A stretch of 64,000 nucleotides of DNA from Erwinia persicina (GCF_014838825.1 NZ_JACYMO010000002.1:416269-480268), one strand, 5' to 3'; shown: positions 1-10,024, numbered from the stretch's first letter. Notes: generated by a model from the letters alone, not told the origin. Made by a program: numbers and translations.

Positions 1-4
1 AACG

Positions 5-27
5 AAAAAAGCGCCCGTAAGGCGCTT
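5..27 (-). terminator. Intrinsic terminator of tRNA-Lys/Val operon
   Basis: Read on the minus strand, a 7-bp perfect stem (AAGCGCC / GGCGCTT) with a 5-nt loop is followed by a run of U. It lies just past the last tRNA-Lys and ends the tRNA transcript. Confidence 0.85.
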
Positions 28-37
28 CTTTCTGAAT

Positions 38-113
38 TGGTGGGTCGTGCAGGATTCGAACCTGCGACCAATTGATTAAAAGTCAACTGCTCTACCAACT
101 GAGCTAACGACCC
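38..113 (-). tRNA. tRNA-Lys (UUU)
   Basis: A 76-nt cloverleaf including an encoded CCA end. The anticodon loop reads CUUUUAA, so the anticodon is UUU. It is the last gene of the minus-strand operon and is separated from the upstream tRNA-Val by only 4 nt. Equivalent to the lysT/lysW-type genes beside cpoB in E. coli. Confidence 0.97.
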
Positions 114-117
114 GATA

Positions 118-193
118 TGGTGGGTGATGACGGGCTCGAACCGCCGACCCCCTCCGTGTAAAGGAGATGCTCTACCAACTGAGCTAATCACCC
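118..193 (-). tRNA. tRNA-Val (UAC)
   Basis: A 76-nt cloverleaf with encoded CCA. The anticodon loop reads UUUACAC, giving anticodon UAC. It sits between two tRNA-Lys genes in the minus-strand operon. Confidence 0.97.
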
Positions 194-223
194 ATATCGA
201 AACTTTAAAGCAAAACGTATTAG

Positions 224-299
224 TGGTGGGTCGTGCAGGGCTCGAACCTGCGACCAATTGATTAAAAGTCAACTGCTCTACCAACTGAGCTAACGACCC
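224..299 (-). tRNA. tRNA-Lys (UUU)
   Basis: A 76-nt tRNA-Lys with CCA and anticodon UUU. It differs from the copy at 38-113 by one base in the T arm (ggctcgaa against gattcgaa on the plus strand), the same polymorphism as the copy at 655-730. That supports block duplication. Confidence 0.97.
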
Positions 300-337
300 G
301 CAATACGGTAAATCTGGACTTTTTTCACTGACTGACT

Positions 338-468
338 TGAAGTGGTGGGTCGTGCAGGATGACTTCGCCCTTCGGGCCGTTGCTAAAGCAACGTTGTCTC
401 GCTTTCGCTCGACTCGAACCTTTTACGGTTCTCATCCTTCACGGTTTGCACCGCTTACTACTTTGAAG
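338..468 (-). repeat. rtT-like intergenic spacer with a copied tRNA-Lys 3' end
   Basis: Positions 343-360 repeat the last 18 nt of tRNA-Lys including CCA, and the flank TTGAAG next to it is also shared with 463-468. The rest (361-460) is not tRNA. It holds two compact hairpins, GCCC-TTC-GGGC at 367-377 and CGTTGC-TAAA-GCAACG at 378-393, and gcgaaagc-rich sequence. The arrangement resembles the tRNA-tail-bearing spacers (rtT) of the E. coli tyrT operon. The precursor would therefore contain a false tRNA 3' end. Confidence 0.6.
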
Positions 469-544
469 TGGTGGGTCGTGCAGGATTCGAACCTGCGACC
501 AATTGATTAAAAGTCAACTGCTCTACCAACTGAGCTAACGACCC
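469..544 (-). tRNA. tRNA-Lys (UUU)
   Basis: A 76-nt tRNA-Lys with CCA, anticodon UUU, identical to the copy at 38-113. It precedes the rtT-like spacer in the transcript. Confidence 0.97.
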
Positions 545-548
545 GATA

Positions 549-624
549 TGGTGGGTGATGACGGGCTCGAACCGCCGACCCCCTCCGTGTAAAGGAGATG
601 CTCTACCAACTGAGCTAATCACCC
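549..624 (-). tRNA. tRNA-Val (UAC)
   Basis: A 76-nt tRNA-Val with CCA, anticodon UAC, identical to the copy at 118-193. Only 4 nt separate it from the next tRNA-Lys. Confidence 0.97.
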
Positions 625-654
625 ATATCGAAACTTCAAAGCAAAACGTAATAG

Positions 655-730
655 TGGTGGGTCGTGCAGGGCTCGAACCTGCGACCAATTGATTAAAAGT
701 CAACTGCTCTACCAACTGAGCTAACGACCC
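655..730 (-). tRNA. tRNA-Lys (UUU), first gene of the operon
   Basis: A 76-nt tRNA-Lys with CCA and anticodon UUU. It is the promoter-proximal gene of the minus-strand cluster and matches the copy at 224-299. Confidence 0.97.
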
Positions 731-780
731 ACTTTTGTGCTGCTGGCGTCTCTTAACATATCCCCCGGCAACGGCGGCAT

Positions 781-808
781 ATATTACTGATTTGAATTTC
801 CAGCGCAA
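781..808 (-). promoter_or_regulatory. Candidate sigma-70 promoter of the tRNA operon
   Basis: On the minus strand, TTGCGC (803-808) and TAATAT (781-786) are spaced 16 bp apart. The sequence after the -10 is GC-rich, as in stable-RNA promoters. It lies about 50 nt before the first tRNA. Confidence 0.45.
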
Positions 809-894
809 CCACTATTTCAGGATAAGTTGTTCAACTGCTTAGGTTTCACGCGGTAAGACCAGAATTCAGGCTAAAAGAGAGCAAAAGTCGTCAG

Positions 895-1698
895 TTACAG
901 TGCTGCTGAACGCTTCTGTGCCTGTTTCGCGGCGTCACTGTTTGGGTACAGTTTTACCACCTGCTGATAGACCGCTTTGGCTTTCGCCTTGTCACCTTTT
1001 TCCTGCATGATCACCCCAACCTTCAACAGCGCATCAGCACTCTTGGGAGATTTCGGGTAATTTTTGACAACCGTGGCGAAATAGTAAGCCGCATCGTCTT
1101 TTTTGCCTTTGTTGTAATTCAACTGACCAAGCCAGTAATTCGCATTAGGCTGGAAAGTGGAATCCGGGTATTTCTTCACAAAAGCCTGAAACGCTGCGAT
1201 AGCCTGATCGTACTGTTTCTTCTCCAGTACCAGCGCCACGGCGGCATTATAGTCAGTATTCGCATCGCCACTCTGGGTAGGTGCAGCGGCAGCAGCAGGT
1301 GCCGCCGCTGCATTACTGCCATCAGAGGAGGTCCCGGCGGCTGCCGCACCGGCACCTGACGCTGCCGCGGCACCGGCGTTTGCACCACCGCTGCTCAGCG
1401 CATCAATCTGCTGATAAAGTCCTTTCTGACGTTCCACGACCTGATTCAGCTGATAGCTATTTTCCTGAATTTGACCACGAAGTGAGTCAATATCATTTTG
1501 TGTTTCGGAAAGTTGCTGCTGAAGTTGCTGGAGGAGTTGCGCCTGAGCATTAGAAATACGCTCAAGCGTAGTGACACGGTCTTCGACCGAGCCGGAGCCA
1601 ACGTTACTGATTGTTGCCTGGGCATTAGCGGCCCAGGGGGCCGCTACGCCAACCAGTAACGACAGACTCAACAGGTGAGTTCTGAAGCTACTAATCAT
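895..1698 (-). CDS. cpoB: Cell division coordinator CpoB (YbgF)
   Basis: Periplasmic protein that links outer-membrane constriction by Tol-Pal to septal peptidoglycan synthesis. The 267-aa product has a signal peptide ending near ANAQA, a trimerising coiled coil at about residues 35-95, an Ala/Gly-rich linker, and TPR repeats from about residue 145 to the end. The linker is very Ala-rich, which creates long antisense open frames here that are not genes. It is the last gene of the Tol-Pal operon, 9 nt after pal, and borders the tRNA-Lys cluster as in E. coli. Confidence 0.95.
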   Translation of the reverse strand: MISSFRTHLLSLSLLVGVAAPWAANAQATISNVGSGSVEDRVTTLERISNAQAQLLQQLQQQLSETQNDIDSLRGQIQENSYQLNQVVERQKGLYQQIDALSSGGANAGAAAASGAGAAAAGTSSDGSNAAAAPAAAAAPTQSGDANTDYNAAVALVLEKKQYDQAIAAFQAFVKKYPDSTFQPNANYWLGQLNYNKGKKDDAAYYFATVVKNYPKSPKSADALLKVGVIMQEKGDKAKAKAVYQQVVKLYPNSDAAKQAQKRSAAL

Positions 1699-1707
1699 GT
1701 GATTCTC

Positions 1708-2226
1708 TTAGTAAACCAGTACTGCACGACGGTTTTTAGCATACGCTGATTCGTCGTGACCCAGTACGGCAGGTTTTTCTTTACCGTAAGAAACGATAGA
1801 GATCTGGTCAGCAGAAACGCCTTTACCCTGCAGGTACATTTTCACTGCTGAAGCACGACGTTCGCCCAGGGCAATGTTGTACTCAGGTGTACCGCGCTCA
1901 TCCGCATGACCTTCAACAGTCACTTTGTATGATGGGTTGCTACGCAGGAAGTTAGCGTGAGCATCCAGCATCTGAGCGAAGTCAGACGCGATGTCATACT
2001 TGTCCAGACCGAAGTAGACGATGTTGTTTTTCTGCAGTTCTTGCATCTGCAGACGTGCCTGCTCATCAGAAGACATGTTACCGCTGTTCATGCCGCTGTT
2101 AGAACCGTCACCCATGCCCATACCGTTGGTCTGGTCATTGTTGTTGTTCTTGTGAGAGCTACATGCCGCCACTGCGATTACTGGCAGTGCCAGCATTAAG
2201 CCTTTCAGCACTTTGTTCAGTTGCAT
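1708..2226 (-). CDS. pal: Peptidoglycan-associated lipoprotein Pal
   Basis: Outer-membrane lipoprotein that binds peptidoglycan and is positioned by TolB. The 172-aa precursor has a lipobox ending VAAC at Cys22, then an Asn/Gly/Met-rich linker with an unusual Asn run, then an OmpA-like peptidoglycan-binding domain from about residue 65. That domain contains the motif [18 protein letters not shown]. It sits between tolB and cpoB. Confidence 0.97.
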   Translation of the reverse strand: MQLNKVLKGLMLALPVIAVAACSSHKNNNNDQTNGMGMGDGSNSGMNSGNMSSDEQARLQMQELQKNNIVYFGLDKYDIASDFAQMLDAHANFLRSNPSYKVTVEGHADERGTPEYNIALGERRASAVKMYLQGKGVSADQISIVSYGKEKPAVLGHDESAYAKNRRAVLVY

Positions 2227-2270
2227 TATTTAATTCCTATTATAGTTTGCCATACATATTTACACATGCA

Positions 2271-3563
2271 TCACAGATACGGCGACCAGGCAGGAAATTT
2301 GACCTGTCCATCGGTTGCCGGAAGACGCGCTTTGAAACGCCCATCCGTCGAAACCAACTGCAATACGGAACCCATACCCTGAGTAGAGCTGTAGATTACC
2401 ATTGTGCCGTTAGGTGCGAGACTTGGCGTCTCATCCAGGAACGTGTCCGTTAATTGTTGAACGGCTCCCGTTACCAGATCTTGTCGGGCGACGTGTTGAG
2501 CGCCACCGTTGGTGCTGATCATCACCATTGATTTGCCATCAGAGCTCACGTCGGCGTCCTGGTTCTGAGAACCTTCCCAGGTAATACGCTGGGCTGTGCC
2601 ACCGCTGGCGCTGATTTTGTAGATTTGTGGACGACCGGCCTGGTCGGAGGTATAAGCCAGGCTCTGGCTGTCCGGGAACCAGGTCGGTTCAGTGCTGTTA
2701 TAACGGCCGTCGGTGACCTGATTAATCTGGCCAGACGCCAGGTTCATCACGTACAGGTTCAGGCTACCGGTTTTCGATAACGCAAACGCCAGTTTGCTAC
2801 CGTCCGGAGAGAAGGCTGGCGCACCGTTGTGACGTGGGAAAGAAGCGACCTGACGGATCGCACCGTTAGCCAGCGTCTGGATAACCAGAGCAGACTTACC
2901 GCTTTCAAACGTAACGTAAGCCACTTTGCTGCCGTCTGGAGACCAGGCCGGTGACATCAGTGGCTGTGGTGAGCGGTGGACCACGAACTGGTTGTAGCCA
3001 TCATAATCCGACACGCGAAGCTCATACGGGAACTGGCCACCGTTGGTCTGGACGACGTAAGCAATGCGGGTGCGGAATGCGCCTTTAATCCCGGTCAGTT
3101 TTTCAAAGCTTTCGTCACTGGCCGTATGCGCCGCATAACGCAGCCACTGCTTGGTCACTTTAAACTGATTCTGCGCCAGCACCGCGCCCGGATTACCGGA
3201 GGTGTCGACGAGCTGGTAAGAAACCATATAGCTACCGTCAGCGCCTGGTTGTACCTGGCCTACAACAACGGCATCAATACCCAGCGCGGTCCATGCAGCA
3301 GGCTGCACTTCTGCAGCAGAGGTCGGCTGCTGGGGTAAACGTGAACGATCGATTGGGTTAAATTTACCGCTGTTGCGCAAGTCGGCAGCAACGATGCCAC
3401 CGATGTCTTCCGGCGCTGCACCCGGGCCATCCCACTTAAACGGCACAACGCCGATTGGACGAGCCGTATTCACACCCTGAGTGATTTCAATGCGAACTTC
3501 TGCATGCGCTACCGCGACAAACAGCATTAAAAAACTCAGCGCTACACGAAATGCCTGCTTCAT
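2271..3563 (-). CDS. tolB: Tol-Pal translocation protein TolB
   Basis: Periplasmic beta-propeller that connects TolA to Pal. The 430-aa product has an N-terminal signal peptide ending near AVAHA, a TolB N domain, then a six-bladed propeller with repeated [18 protein letters not shown] blade motifs. I chose the ATG at 3563 (MKQAFRVAL) because GGGAGAA lies just before it and it matches E. coli TolB. An ATG 9 codons upstream is open but lacks this support. A 109-nt gap separates it from tolA. Confidence 0.96.
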   Translation of the reverse strand: MKQAFRVALSFLMLFVAVAHAEVRIEITQGVNTARPIGVVPFKWDGPGAAPEDIGGIVAADLRNSGKFNPIDRSRLPQQPTSAAEVQPAAWTALGIDAVVVGQVQPGADGSYMVSYQLVDTSGNPGAVLAQNQFKVTKQWLRYAAHTASDESFEKLTGIKGAFRTRIAYVVQTNGGQFPYELRVSDYDGYNQFVVHRSPQPLMSPAWSPDGSKVAYVTFESGKSALVIQTLANGAIRQVASFPRHNGAPAFSPDGSKLAFALSKTGSLNLYVMNLASGQINQVTDGRYNSTEPTWFPDSQSLAYTSDQAGRPQIYKISASGGTAQRITWEGSQNQDADVSSDGKSMVMISTNGGAQHVARQDLVTGAVQQLTDTFLDETPSLAPNGTMVIYSSTQGMGSVLQLVSTDGRFKARLPATDGQVKFPAWSPYL

Positions 3564-3672
3564 TCTTTCTCCCTTATCCGGGCATAGCACCCACGATAAT
3601 TAGCCTTGTATCAAGAAACCTAAGAGTACGGCATGAATAACATAGTTCAACATGCCGCTTATTATCGAATTC

Positions 3673-4881
3673 TTACAGTTTAAACCCGACTGTCGCTTCT
3701 TTCACCGCCTGCCAGACGTCCTGGCTTGGCGGTTTCGGGATTTTCGCCGTGCGTGCAGCACTTAATGCAGCCTGACAAAGCGCAGCATCGCCACCCGCCG
3801 TTGTCGCTGAAATCAGCAACCCGTCCGGTGCCAGTTTAATACGGATATCGCAGGTCTGTCCGGCGTACGTATCCGCGCTATACAGTTTACTCTGTATCGC
3901 GCCTTTTACCTGGCCAAGATAGCTGTCAATTGCCGCACCGGATGCGCCCGACTTCTTCTGCGTTCCCTGCCCTGCGGCACCGCCGCCACCGGCAGCATTA
4001 CCGGATTTCGGCGCGTTTTTACCGGAGGTCAGATCGCCCAACAGATCGCCAACGTCACCTGACTCTTTTGCGGCTTCTGCGGCAGCTTTCTTCTTCGCTG
4101 CGGCATCGGCTTTCGCTTTTGCCGCTGCCTCGGCTTTGGCTTTCGCTGCGGCTGCGGCTTTCTCTTTGGCTTCTTCTGCCGCTTTTTCTTTCGCTTCCGC
4201 CGCCGCCTGCGCTTTGGCTTCCTGAGCCGCTTTCGCATCAGCACTGGCTTTTGCTTTCGCCTCTGCCGCCGCTTTCACTTTTGCGGCTTCGGCTGCGGCC
4301 TGTTTCGCTTCTGCCTCAGCTTCTTTTTTTGCGTCAGCAGCGGCTTTTTTCGCCTCTTCTGCTGCTTTCTTCTGGGCGTCAGCGGCGGACTTCGCCTGAG
4401 CATCAGCCTGCGCTTTTGCATCGGCTTTTGCTTTTGCTGCTGCGGCTTCCGCCTGCTTCTGCTCCTGCTGCGCCTGCTTCGCCGCATCCGCAGCCTGTTT
4501 CTGCTCGCTGGCCTGTTCCGCAGCCTGCTGTTTGGCCTCTTCCTGCGCCTGCAGACGCTCTTTTTCAATCTGTTTCAGTCGTTGCTGTTCAGCAGCCTGC
4601 TTCTGCTGCAGTTCTTCCGCCTGCTGTTTAGCCTGCTTCTGACGCTGCTGCTCGGCACGTTTACTGTCGCTCTGCTGATTTTGCTGACGATTGTACTGCT
4701 CCACGACCGCGCCAGGATCGACCATGACTGCATCTATATCGCTACCGCCACCGCCGCCGCTGGCGTCGATGTTTTCGTCAAACGAGCTCCATATCAGCAC
4801 CGCCACCAGAATAATGTGGAAAATGACTGATATTGTTATCGCACGTTTTAACTTTTCGTCTTGCTCGGTTGCCTTCGACAC
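3673..4881 (-). CDS. tolA: Tol-Pal inner-membrane linker TolA
   Basis: Energy-transducing protein that spans the periplasm from TolQR to Pal/TolB. The 402-aa product has a single transmembrane anchor at about residues 14-34 (domain I), a Gly hinge, a long Ala/Lys/Glu-rich helix of about 230 residues (domain II), and a C-terminal globular domain III from about residue 300 with CDIRIKL and AALSAARTAKIP. The start is GTG, as in E. coli. Codon bias in the Ala-rich part produces long antisense open frames. Confidence 0.97.
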   Translation of the reverse strand: MSKATEQDEKLKRAITISVIFHIILVAVLIWSSFDENIDASGGGGGSDIDAVMVDPGAVVEQYNRQQNQQSDSKRAEQQRQKQAKQQAEELQQKQAAEQQRLKQIEKERLQAQEEAKQQAAEQASEQKQAADAAKQAQQEQKQAEAAAAKAKADAKAQADAQAKSAADAQKKAAEEAKKAAADAKKEAEAEAKQAAAEAAKVKAAAEAKAKASADAKAAQEAKAQAAAEAKEKAAEEAKEKAAAAAKAKAEAAAKAKADAAAKKKAAAEAAKESGDVGDLLGDLTSGKNAPKSGNAAGGGGAAGQGTQKKSGASGAAIDSYLGQVKGAIQSKLYSADTYAGQTCDIRIKLAPDGLLISATTAGGDAALCQAALSAARTAKIPKPPSQDVWQAVKEATVGFKL

Positions 4882-4910
4882 TCTCGGTTCCCAAAAACGG
4901 TTCGAATGAA

Positions 4911-5339
4911 TTAAATCGGCTGCGTCATTAATCCGACAGACTTCACGCCTGCCTGATGCAGCAAGTTCAGCGCCTTAATGATTTCCTCGTAAGGAACCTC
5001 TTTGGCTCCGCCAATCAGGAACACCGTTTTCGGGTTAGCCGTAATGCGACGCTGCGCTTCGGCCACCACCTGTTCCGCTGGCAGCTGCTCCATCCGATCG
5101 TGATCGACCACCAGGCTGTACTGCCCGACACCGGCCACTTCAACAATCACAGGTGGATTATCATCGCTGGAGACTGTTTTAGAATCTGTAGCGTCCGGGA
5201 GATCAACTTCCACGCTCTGAGTGATGATTGGCGCCGTTGCCATGAAAATCAGCAGCAGCACCAGCAGCACGTCCAGTAATGGAACAATATTGATCTCGGA
5301 CTTCACGTCGCGGCGACCGCGACCACGCCTTCTGGCCAT
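4911..5339 (-). CDS. tolR: Tol-Pal proton channel subunit TolR
   Basis: ExbD-family inner-membrane protein that, with TolQ, uses the proton motive force to energise TolA. The 142-aa product has an Arg-rich cytoplasmic start, one transmembrane helix at about residues 18-38 carrying the essential Asp (LLDVLLVLLL), and a periplasmic domain. It is 13 nt downstream of tolQ. Confidence 0.97.
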   Translation of the reverse strand: MARRRGRGRRDVKSEINIVPLLDVLLVLLLIFMATAPIITQSVEVDLPDATDSKTVSSDDNPPVIVEVAGVGQYSLVVDHDRMEQLPAEQVVAEAQRRITANPKTVFLIGGAKEVPYEEIIKALNLLHQAGVKSVGLMTQPI

Positions 5340-5352
5340 GCTAACCTCCGAC

Positions 5353-6440
<1,088 letters not shown>

Positions 6441-6484
6441 TCTACATCCCGGTAATGCTAACGTTGGTACAGGAAAACGTTGCT

Positions 6485-6513
6485 ACTATACGCAAGACCT
6501 AACACATTGGGAA
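6485..6513 (-). promoter_or_regulatory. Candidate promoter of ybgC-tolQRA-tolB-pal-cpoB
   Basis: On the minus strand, TTCCCA (6508-6513) and TATAGT (6485-6490) are separated by 17 bp, about 45 nt before the ybgC start. The -10 is good and the -35 weak. Confidence 0.5.
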
Positions 6514-6652
6514 TGGGTTGCCACAGGCTGATGAAAATAATTATTGCACAGTAACAACTTCACTAATTTCAGCACATTTGTTAGACAGTCATTGACGTAA
6601 ACGTAGCTAAAAAAAGGTTAAAGGACAATATCAGTGTGGAAGGGAATAAGGG

Positions 6653-6685
6653 AAAAACAGCAGGCCAGAACAATCTGGCCCGCTG
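6653..6685 (-). terminator. Intrinsic terminator of cydABX-ybgE
   Basis: On the minus strand a 12-bp stem (one G-U pair) at 6658-6669 / 6674-6685 with a 4-nt loop is followed by UUUUU. It begins 3 nt after the ybgE stop. Confidence 0.85.
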
Positions 6686-6687
6686 CA

Positions 6688-6984
6688 TTATGACAGGAAG
6701 AAAAAACCGATCCCACTCAGCAGGATCAGTATCGCCGGGAGCGGTGAGAAAAAGCCGCGCCAGCGTAAACGGCGCGGGCGGAACCCGACACCGTGGATCA
6801 CGCCAGTACAGACCGCCCACATCAGCAGCAAACCCTGCCAGATAGCCAGCTCACTGCTGTTGGCCGCAAAGCGTGACGGGTTCCAGAACATACACCCGGC
6901 CAGCACCAGCGCGGCCACCAGGGAAAGAACCCGCAACGCGTTCTTATCCATCAGTTGATAGAGACGCGCGATGCCCTCCCCCAT
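6688..6984 (-). CDS. ybgE: Cyd operon protein YbgE
   Basis: Small inner-membrane protein of 98 aa with about three hydrophobic segments, closely matching E. coli YbgE (LAGCMFWNPSRFAA, GLLLMWAVCTGVIHGVGF). Its ATG overlaps the cydX stop by one base (TAATG). It is consistently found in cydABX operons; its role in cytochrome bd assembly or function is not well defined. Confidence 0.9.
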   Translation of the reverse strand: MGEGIARLYQLMDKNALRVLSLVAALVLAGCMFWNPSRFAANSSELAIWQGLLLMWAVCTGVIHGVGFRPRRLRWRGFFSPLPAILILLSGIGFFFLS

Positions 6985-7097
6985 TACAGTTTCTCTTTAC
7001 TCGCGGCCGACGCTTCCGCTTGCTCTAAGGCCAGCGCGGTAATGATACCGAAGGCACAGGCCAGCAGCGTGCCGAGAATCCAGGCAAAATACCACAT
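6984..7097 (-). CDS. cydX: Cytochrome bd-I subunit CydX
   Basis: A 37-aa single-pass membrane peptide beginning MWYFAWILGTLLACAFG, closely similar to E. coli CydX (YbgT). It has one transmembrane helix and a charged C-terminal tail ending SKEKL. CydX is needed for stability and full activity of the CydAB oxidase. It lies 15 nt after cydB and is followed by ybgE with a one-base overlap. Confidence 0.95.
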   Translation of the reverse strand: MWYFAWILGTLLACAFGIITALALEQAEASAASKEKL

Positions 7098-7112
7098 GAT
7101 GTCGCTCCTTCT

Positions 7113-8252
7113 TTAGTAAAGAGAATTGCTGTTACTTTCAATCTGTTCTTTGGTCACGCGACCGAACATTTTGTAGTAACACCAGGTTGTGTAAGCCAGG
7201 ATAATGGGCACGAAAATAATCGCGGCCACCGTCATCACTTTCAGCGTCAACAGCGTCGAGGTGGCATCCCACATCGTCAGGCTCACGTCAGGTACCGTGC
7301 TTGATGGCATGACAAATGGGAACATGGCAACACCGGCGGTCAGGATCACGCAGGCCACCGTAAGCGACGAGAAGATAAACGCCCACGCGCCTTTTTCCAG
7401 CCGTGAGCACAGGATGGTCAGCAAAGGCAGAACCACACCCAGTGCAGGGATAGCCCAGAGGATCGGGTTCTGTTGGAAGTTCACCATCCAGGCACCAGCC
7501 TGCTGGCTGACTTCTTTCACCAGTGGGTTCGACGGGCCGTTATGATCCAGTACCGACGTGATGACGTAGCCATCAATGCCGTAAATCACCCAGACACCGG
7601 CAAGCACAAAGCCAACCATCATCACCAGCGCACAGATCTGCGCGGCAATGCGGGCGCGCAGATGCAGTTCACCTACGGTACGCATCTGCAGGTAGGTTGC
7701 TCCCTGCGTGAGGAACATCATCAGGCTGACGATACCTGCCAGCAGACCAAACGGATTCAGCAGCTGGAAGAAATTACCGGTATAAAACAGGCGCAGGTCG
7801 GTATCCATATGGAACGGAACGCCCTGGAGCAGATTGCCAAACGCCACCCCAATGACCAGCGGTGGCACAAAGCTACCGATAAAAATCGCCCAGTCCCACA
7901 TGCCACGCCAGCGTGGATCTTCAATTTTCGAACGGTAGTCAAAGCCGACCGGACGGAAGAACAGGGAGGCCAGTACCAGAATCATCGCCACGTAGAAACC
8001 CGAGAAGGCGGCGGCGTAGACGGTTGGCCAGGCAGCAAACAACGCACCACCGGCGGTAATCAGCCAGACCTGGTTGCCATCCCAGTGCGGTGCGATGCTG
8101 TTGATCATGACCCGACGTTCGGTATCACTGCGACCCAGGATGCGTGACAGCATCCCGACCCCCATATCAAAGCCATCAGTGATGGCAAATCCGATACACA
8201 GAACGCCAATCAACAGCCACCAGATAAAGCGCATTAGTTCATAAGTTAACAT
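7113..8252 (-). CDS. cydB: Cytochrome bd-I ubiquinol oxidase subunit II
   Basis: Integral membrane subunit of the high-affinity quinol oxidase, 379 aa, with about nine hydrophobic helices. The N-terminal stretch MLTYELMRFIWWLLIGVLCI and the segment INSIAPHWDGNQVWLITAGG are typical of CydB. It follows cydA by 15 nt. Confidence 0.97.
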   Translation of the reverse strand: MLTYELMRFIWWLLIGVLCIGFAITDGFDMGVGMLSRILGRSDTERRVMINSIAPHWDGNQVWLITAGGALFAAWPTVYAAAFSGFYVAMILVLASLFFRPVGFDYRSKIEDPRWRGMWDWAIFIGSFVPPLVIGVAFGNLLQGVPFHMDTDLRLFYTGNFFQLLNPFGLLAGIVSLMMFLTQGATYLQMRTVGELHLRARIAAQICALVMMVGFVLAGVWVIYGIDGYVITSVLDHNGPSNPLVKEVSQQAGAWMVNFQQNPILWAIPALGVVLPLLTILCSRLEKGAWAFIFSSLTVACVILTAGVAMFPFVMPSSTVPDVSLTMWDATSTLLTLKVMTVAAIIFVPIILAYTTWCYYKMFGRVTKEQIESNSNSLY

Positions 8253-8267
8253 TTGTGGGCTCCTGTT

Positions 8268-9836
8268 TTATCGTACCGGCTGCGTGGCGATGCTGGATTG
8301 CTCATAGTGATAGCGTCCGGTCTTCAGGCTGCTGGGCCCCAGGCGGGCGAACTTGAACATCAGGTACATTTCAGCCACCAGGAACAGCGTGTACAGGCCA
8401 CAAATCAGCCCCATTGAGAACAGCAGATCGCCGACGGTCAGGGATGAGTTGGCCACTGCGGTAGGCAGCACTTCACCGATGGCCCAGGGTTGACGGCCGT
8501 ACTCGGCCACAAACCAGCCTGATTCAATTGCAATCCACGGTAGCGGGATACCATACAGCGCACATTTCAACAGCAGTGGCCACTTACCGATGCGGTTACG
8601 TATCACCGTCCAGAATGACAGACCAATAATCAGCAACATCAGCACGCCACAGGCGACCATAATACGGAAGGAGAAATAGAGCGGAGCCACGCTTGGAATC
8701 GAGTCTTTCGTTGCCTGCTGGATCTGCGCTTCACTGGCGTCGGCTACGTTCGGGGTATAGCGTTTCAACAGTAAGCCATAACCGAGGTCCTGTTTAGTCG
8801 CATTAAACGCAGTGCGCACAGCCGGGTCAGTATTACCGGTGCGCAGCTCCTGCAGCAGCTCGTATGCTTTCATCCCGTTACGGATGCGCACTTCATGCTG
8901 CTCCATCAGCTCTTTCAGACCGGTAACCTGCTTGTCAACGGAACGGGTGGCGATCAGGCCAAGCGCCCAGGGGATCTGGATAGCATAATGGTTCTTCTGT
9001 GCTTCCTGGTCCGGGATACCGAACAGAGTAAAGGCGGCCGGTGCCGGCTGTGTTTCCCACTCGGCTTCGATTGCGGCCAGTTTCGTTTTCTGCACGTCAC
9101 CAATTTCGTAACCGGATTCATCACCCAGCACAATTACCGACAGGATCGCTGCCATACCAAAGCTGGCTGCAATCGCGAAGGAACGCTTAGCAAAGGCGAC
9201 GTCACGTCCGCGCAGCAGATAGTAAGCGCTGATACCCAGAATGAACATCGCGCCACAGGTATAACCTGCCGCAACGGTATGCACGAACTTCACCTGGGCT
9301 ACCGGGTTCAGAACCAGCTCGGAGAAGCTGACCATCTCCATGCGCATGGTTTCAAAATTAAACTCGGAGGCGACCGGGTTTTGCATCCAGCCGTTGGCGA
9401 CCAGAATCCACAGTGCGGAGAGGTTGGAACCGAGCGCCACCAGCCAGGTCACGGCCATGTGCTGCACTTTGCCAAGACGATCCCAGCCAAAGAAGAACAG
9501 ACCGACGAACGTTGACTCCAGGAAGAATGCCATTAATCCTTCAATGGCCAGCGGGGCACCGAAGATATCACCCACATAGTGCGAGTAGTAAGACCAGTTT
9601 GTGCCGAACTGAAACTCCATAGTCAGCCCGGTTGCCACGCCCAGAGCAAAGTTAATACCAAATAACTTGCCCCAAAACTTGGTCATATCTTTATAGATTT
9701 GTTTACCTGACAGTACGTAGACCGTTTCCATAATAGCCAGTAAAAACGCCATACCCAGCGTTAATGGCACAAACAGGAAATGGTACATAGCAGTCAAAGC
9801 AAACTGTAATCGCGACAGTTCGACAATATCAAACAT
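8268..9836 (-). CDS. cydA: Cytochrome bd-I ubiquinol oxidase subunit I
   Basis: Catalytic subunit that oxidises ubiquinol and reduces O2 at hemes b558, b595 and d. The 522-aa product keeps His19 (MYHFLF), His186 (KFVHTV), the Met of FRIMVACG, and the Q-loop segment [14 protein letters not shown] chose the ATG at 9836 ([11 protein letters not shown]) because GGAG precedes it and it matches E. coli. The frame stays open 73 codons upstream through the leader, but that extension resembles nothing. Confidence 0.97.
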   Translation of the reverse strand: MFDIVELSRLQFALTAMYHFLFVPLTLGMAFLLAIMETVYVLSGKQIYKDMTKFWGKLFGINFALGVATGLTMEFQFGTNWSYYSHYVGDIFGAPLAIEGLMAFFLESTFVGLFFFGWDRLGKVQHMAVTWLVALGSNLSALWILVANGWMQNPVASEFNFETMRMEMVSFSELVLNPVAQVKFVHTVAAGYTCGAMFILGISAYYLLRGRDVAFAKRSFAIAASFGMAAILSVIVLGDESGYEIGDVQKTKLAAIEAEWETQPAPAAFTLFGIPDQEAQKNHYAIQIPWALGLIATRSVDKQVTGLKELMEQHEVRIRNGMKAYELLQELRTGNTDPAVRTAFNATKQDLGYGLLLKRYTPNVADASEAQIQQATKDSIPSVAPLYFSFRIMVACGVLMLLIIGLSFWTVIRNRIGKWPLLLKCALYGIPLPWIAIESGWFVAEYGRQPWAIGEVLPTAVANSSLTVGDLLFSMGLICGLYTLFLVAEMYLMFKFARLGPSSLKTGRYHYEQSSIATQPVR

Positions 9837-9961
9837 TTTGACTCCTTGCTCCGCAAGTGGGTTCCGACAGAAAATTATCCGAGTTAACGACTCAGAATTA
9901 CCTGGAGACATCCCAATAAATAATAAAAACTTAATCCCGAAAAATGGTCCCTGAGAGACAG

Positions 9962-9992
9962 AAAAGCCCCTCAGCCCGGTCATCTGAGGGGC
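9962..9992 (-). terminator. Terminator-like hairpin in the cydA leader
   Basis: A 9-bp perfect stem (9966-9974 with 9984-9992), 9-nt loop, then UUUUC on the minus strand. It lies about 125 nt before the cydA start and would be transcribed in the cydA leader. The short U tract suggests partial termination or a regulatory structure. Confidence 0.5.
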
Positions 9993-10024
9993 CAGTAACC
10001 GCCATGGAAGATCCAGAACGACAT
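9980..10024 (-). CDS. Possible 14-codon upstream ORF in the cydA leader
   Basis: Reads [14 protein letters not shown] then TGA. The ATG at 10024 is just downstream of the candidate -10 element and the stop codon falls in the loop of the 9966-9992 hairpin. The peptide is rich in aromatic residues (two Trp, two Phe, one Tyr). I see no clear ribosome-binding site, so translation is uncertain. The layout resembles an attenuator leader peptide. Confidence 0.3.
   Translation of the reverse strand: MSFWIFHGGYWPLR

Larger units (their letters stand above)
38..730 (-). repeat. Tandem duplication of a Lys-Val-Lys tRNA block
   Basis: The block at 38-299 recurs at 469-730, exactly 431 nt away. All three tRNAs align position by position, and I see only a couple of substitutions, in the Val-Lys spacer (near 206 and 220 against 637 and 651). 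The operon therefore carries four tRNA-Lys and two tRNA-Val from one duplication, with a distinct spacer at 300-468. Confidence 0.9.

Noticed and set aside
458-808. A 116-codon minus-strand open frame across the tRNA cluster
   Set aside because: The translation (SLAQLVEQLTFNQLVAGSSPARPT repeated in part) is the well-known spurious product of tRNA-Lys/Val genes.
3930-4631. A 233-codon plus-strand open frame across tolA (and a similar one over the cpoB linker)
   Set aside because: It is antisense to the Ala/Lys-rich repeat of TolA; low-complexity codon bias on the coding strand removes stops from the other frames. The Leu/Pro/Arg-rich translation resembles no protein.
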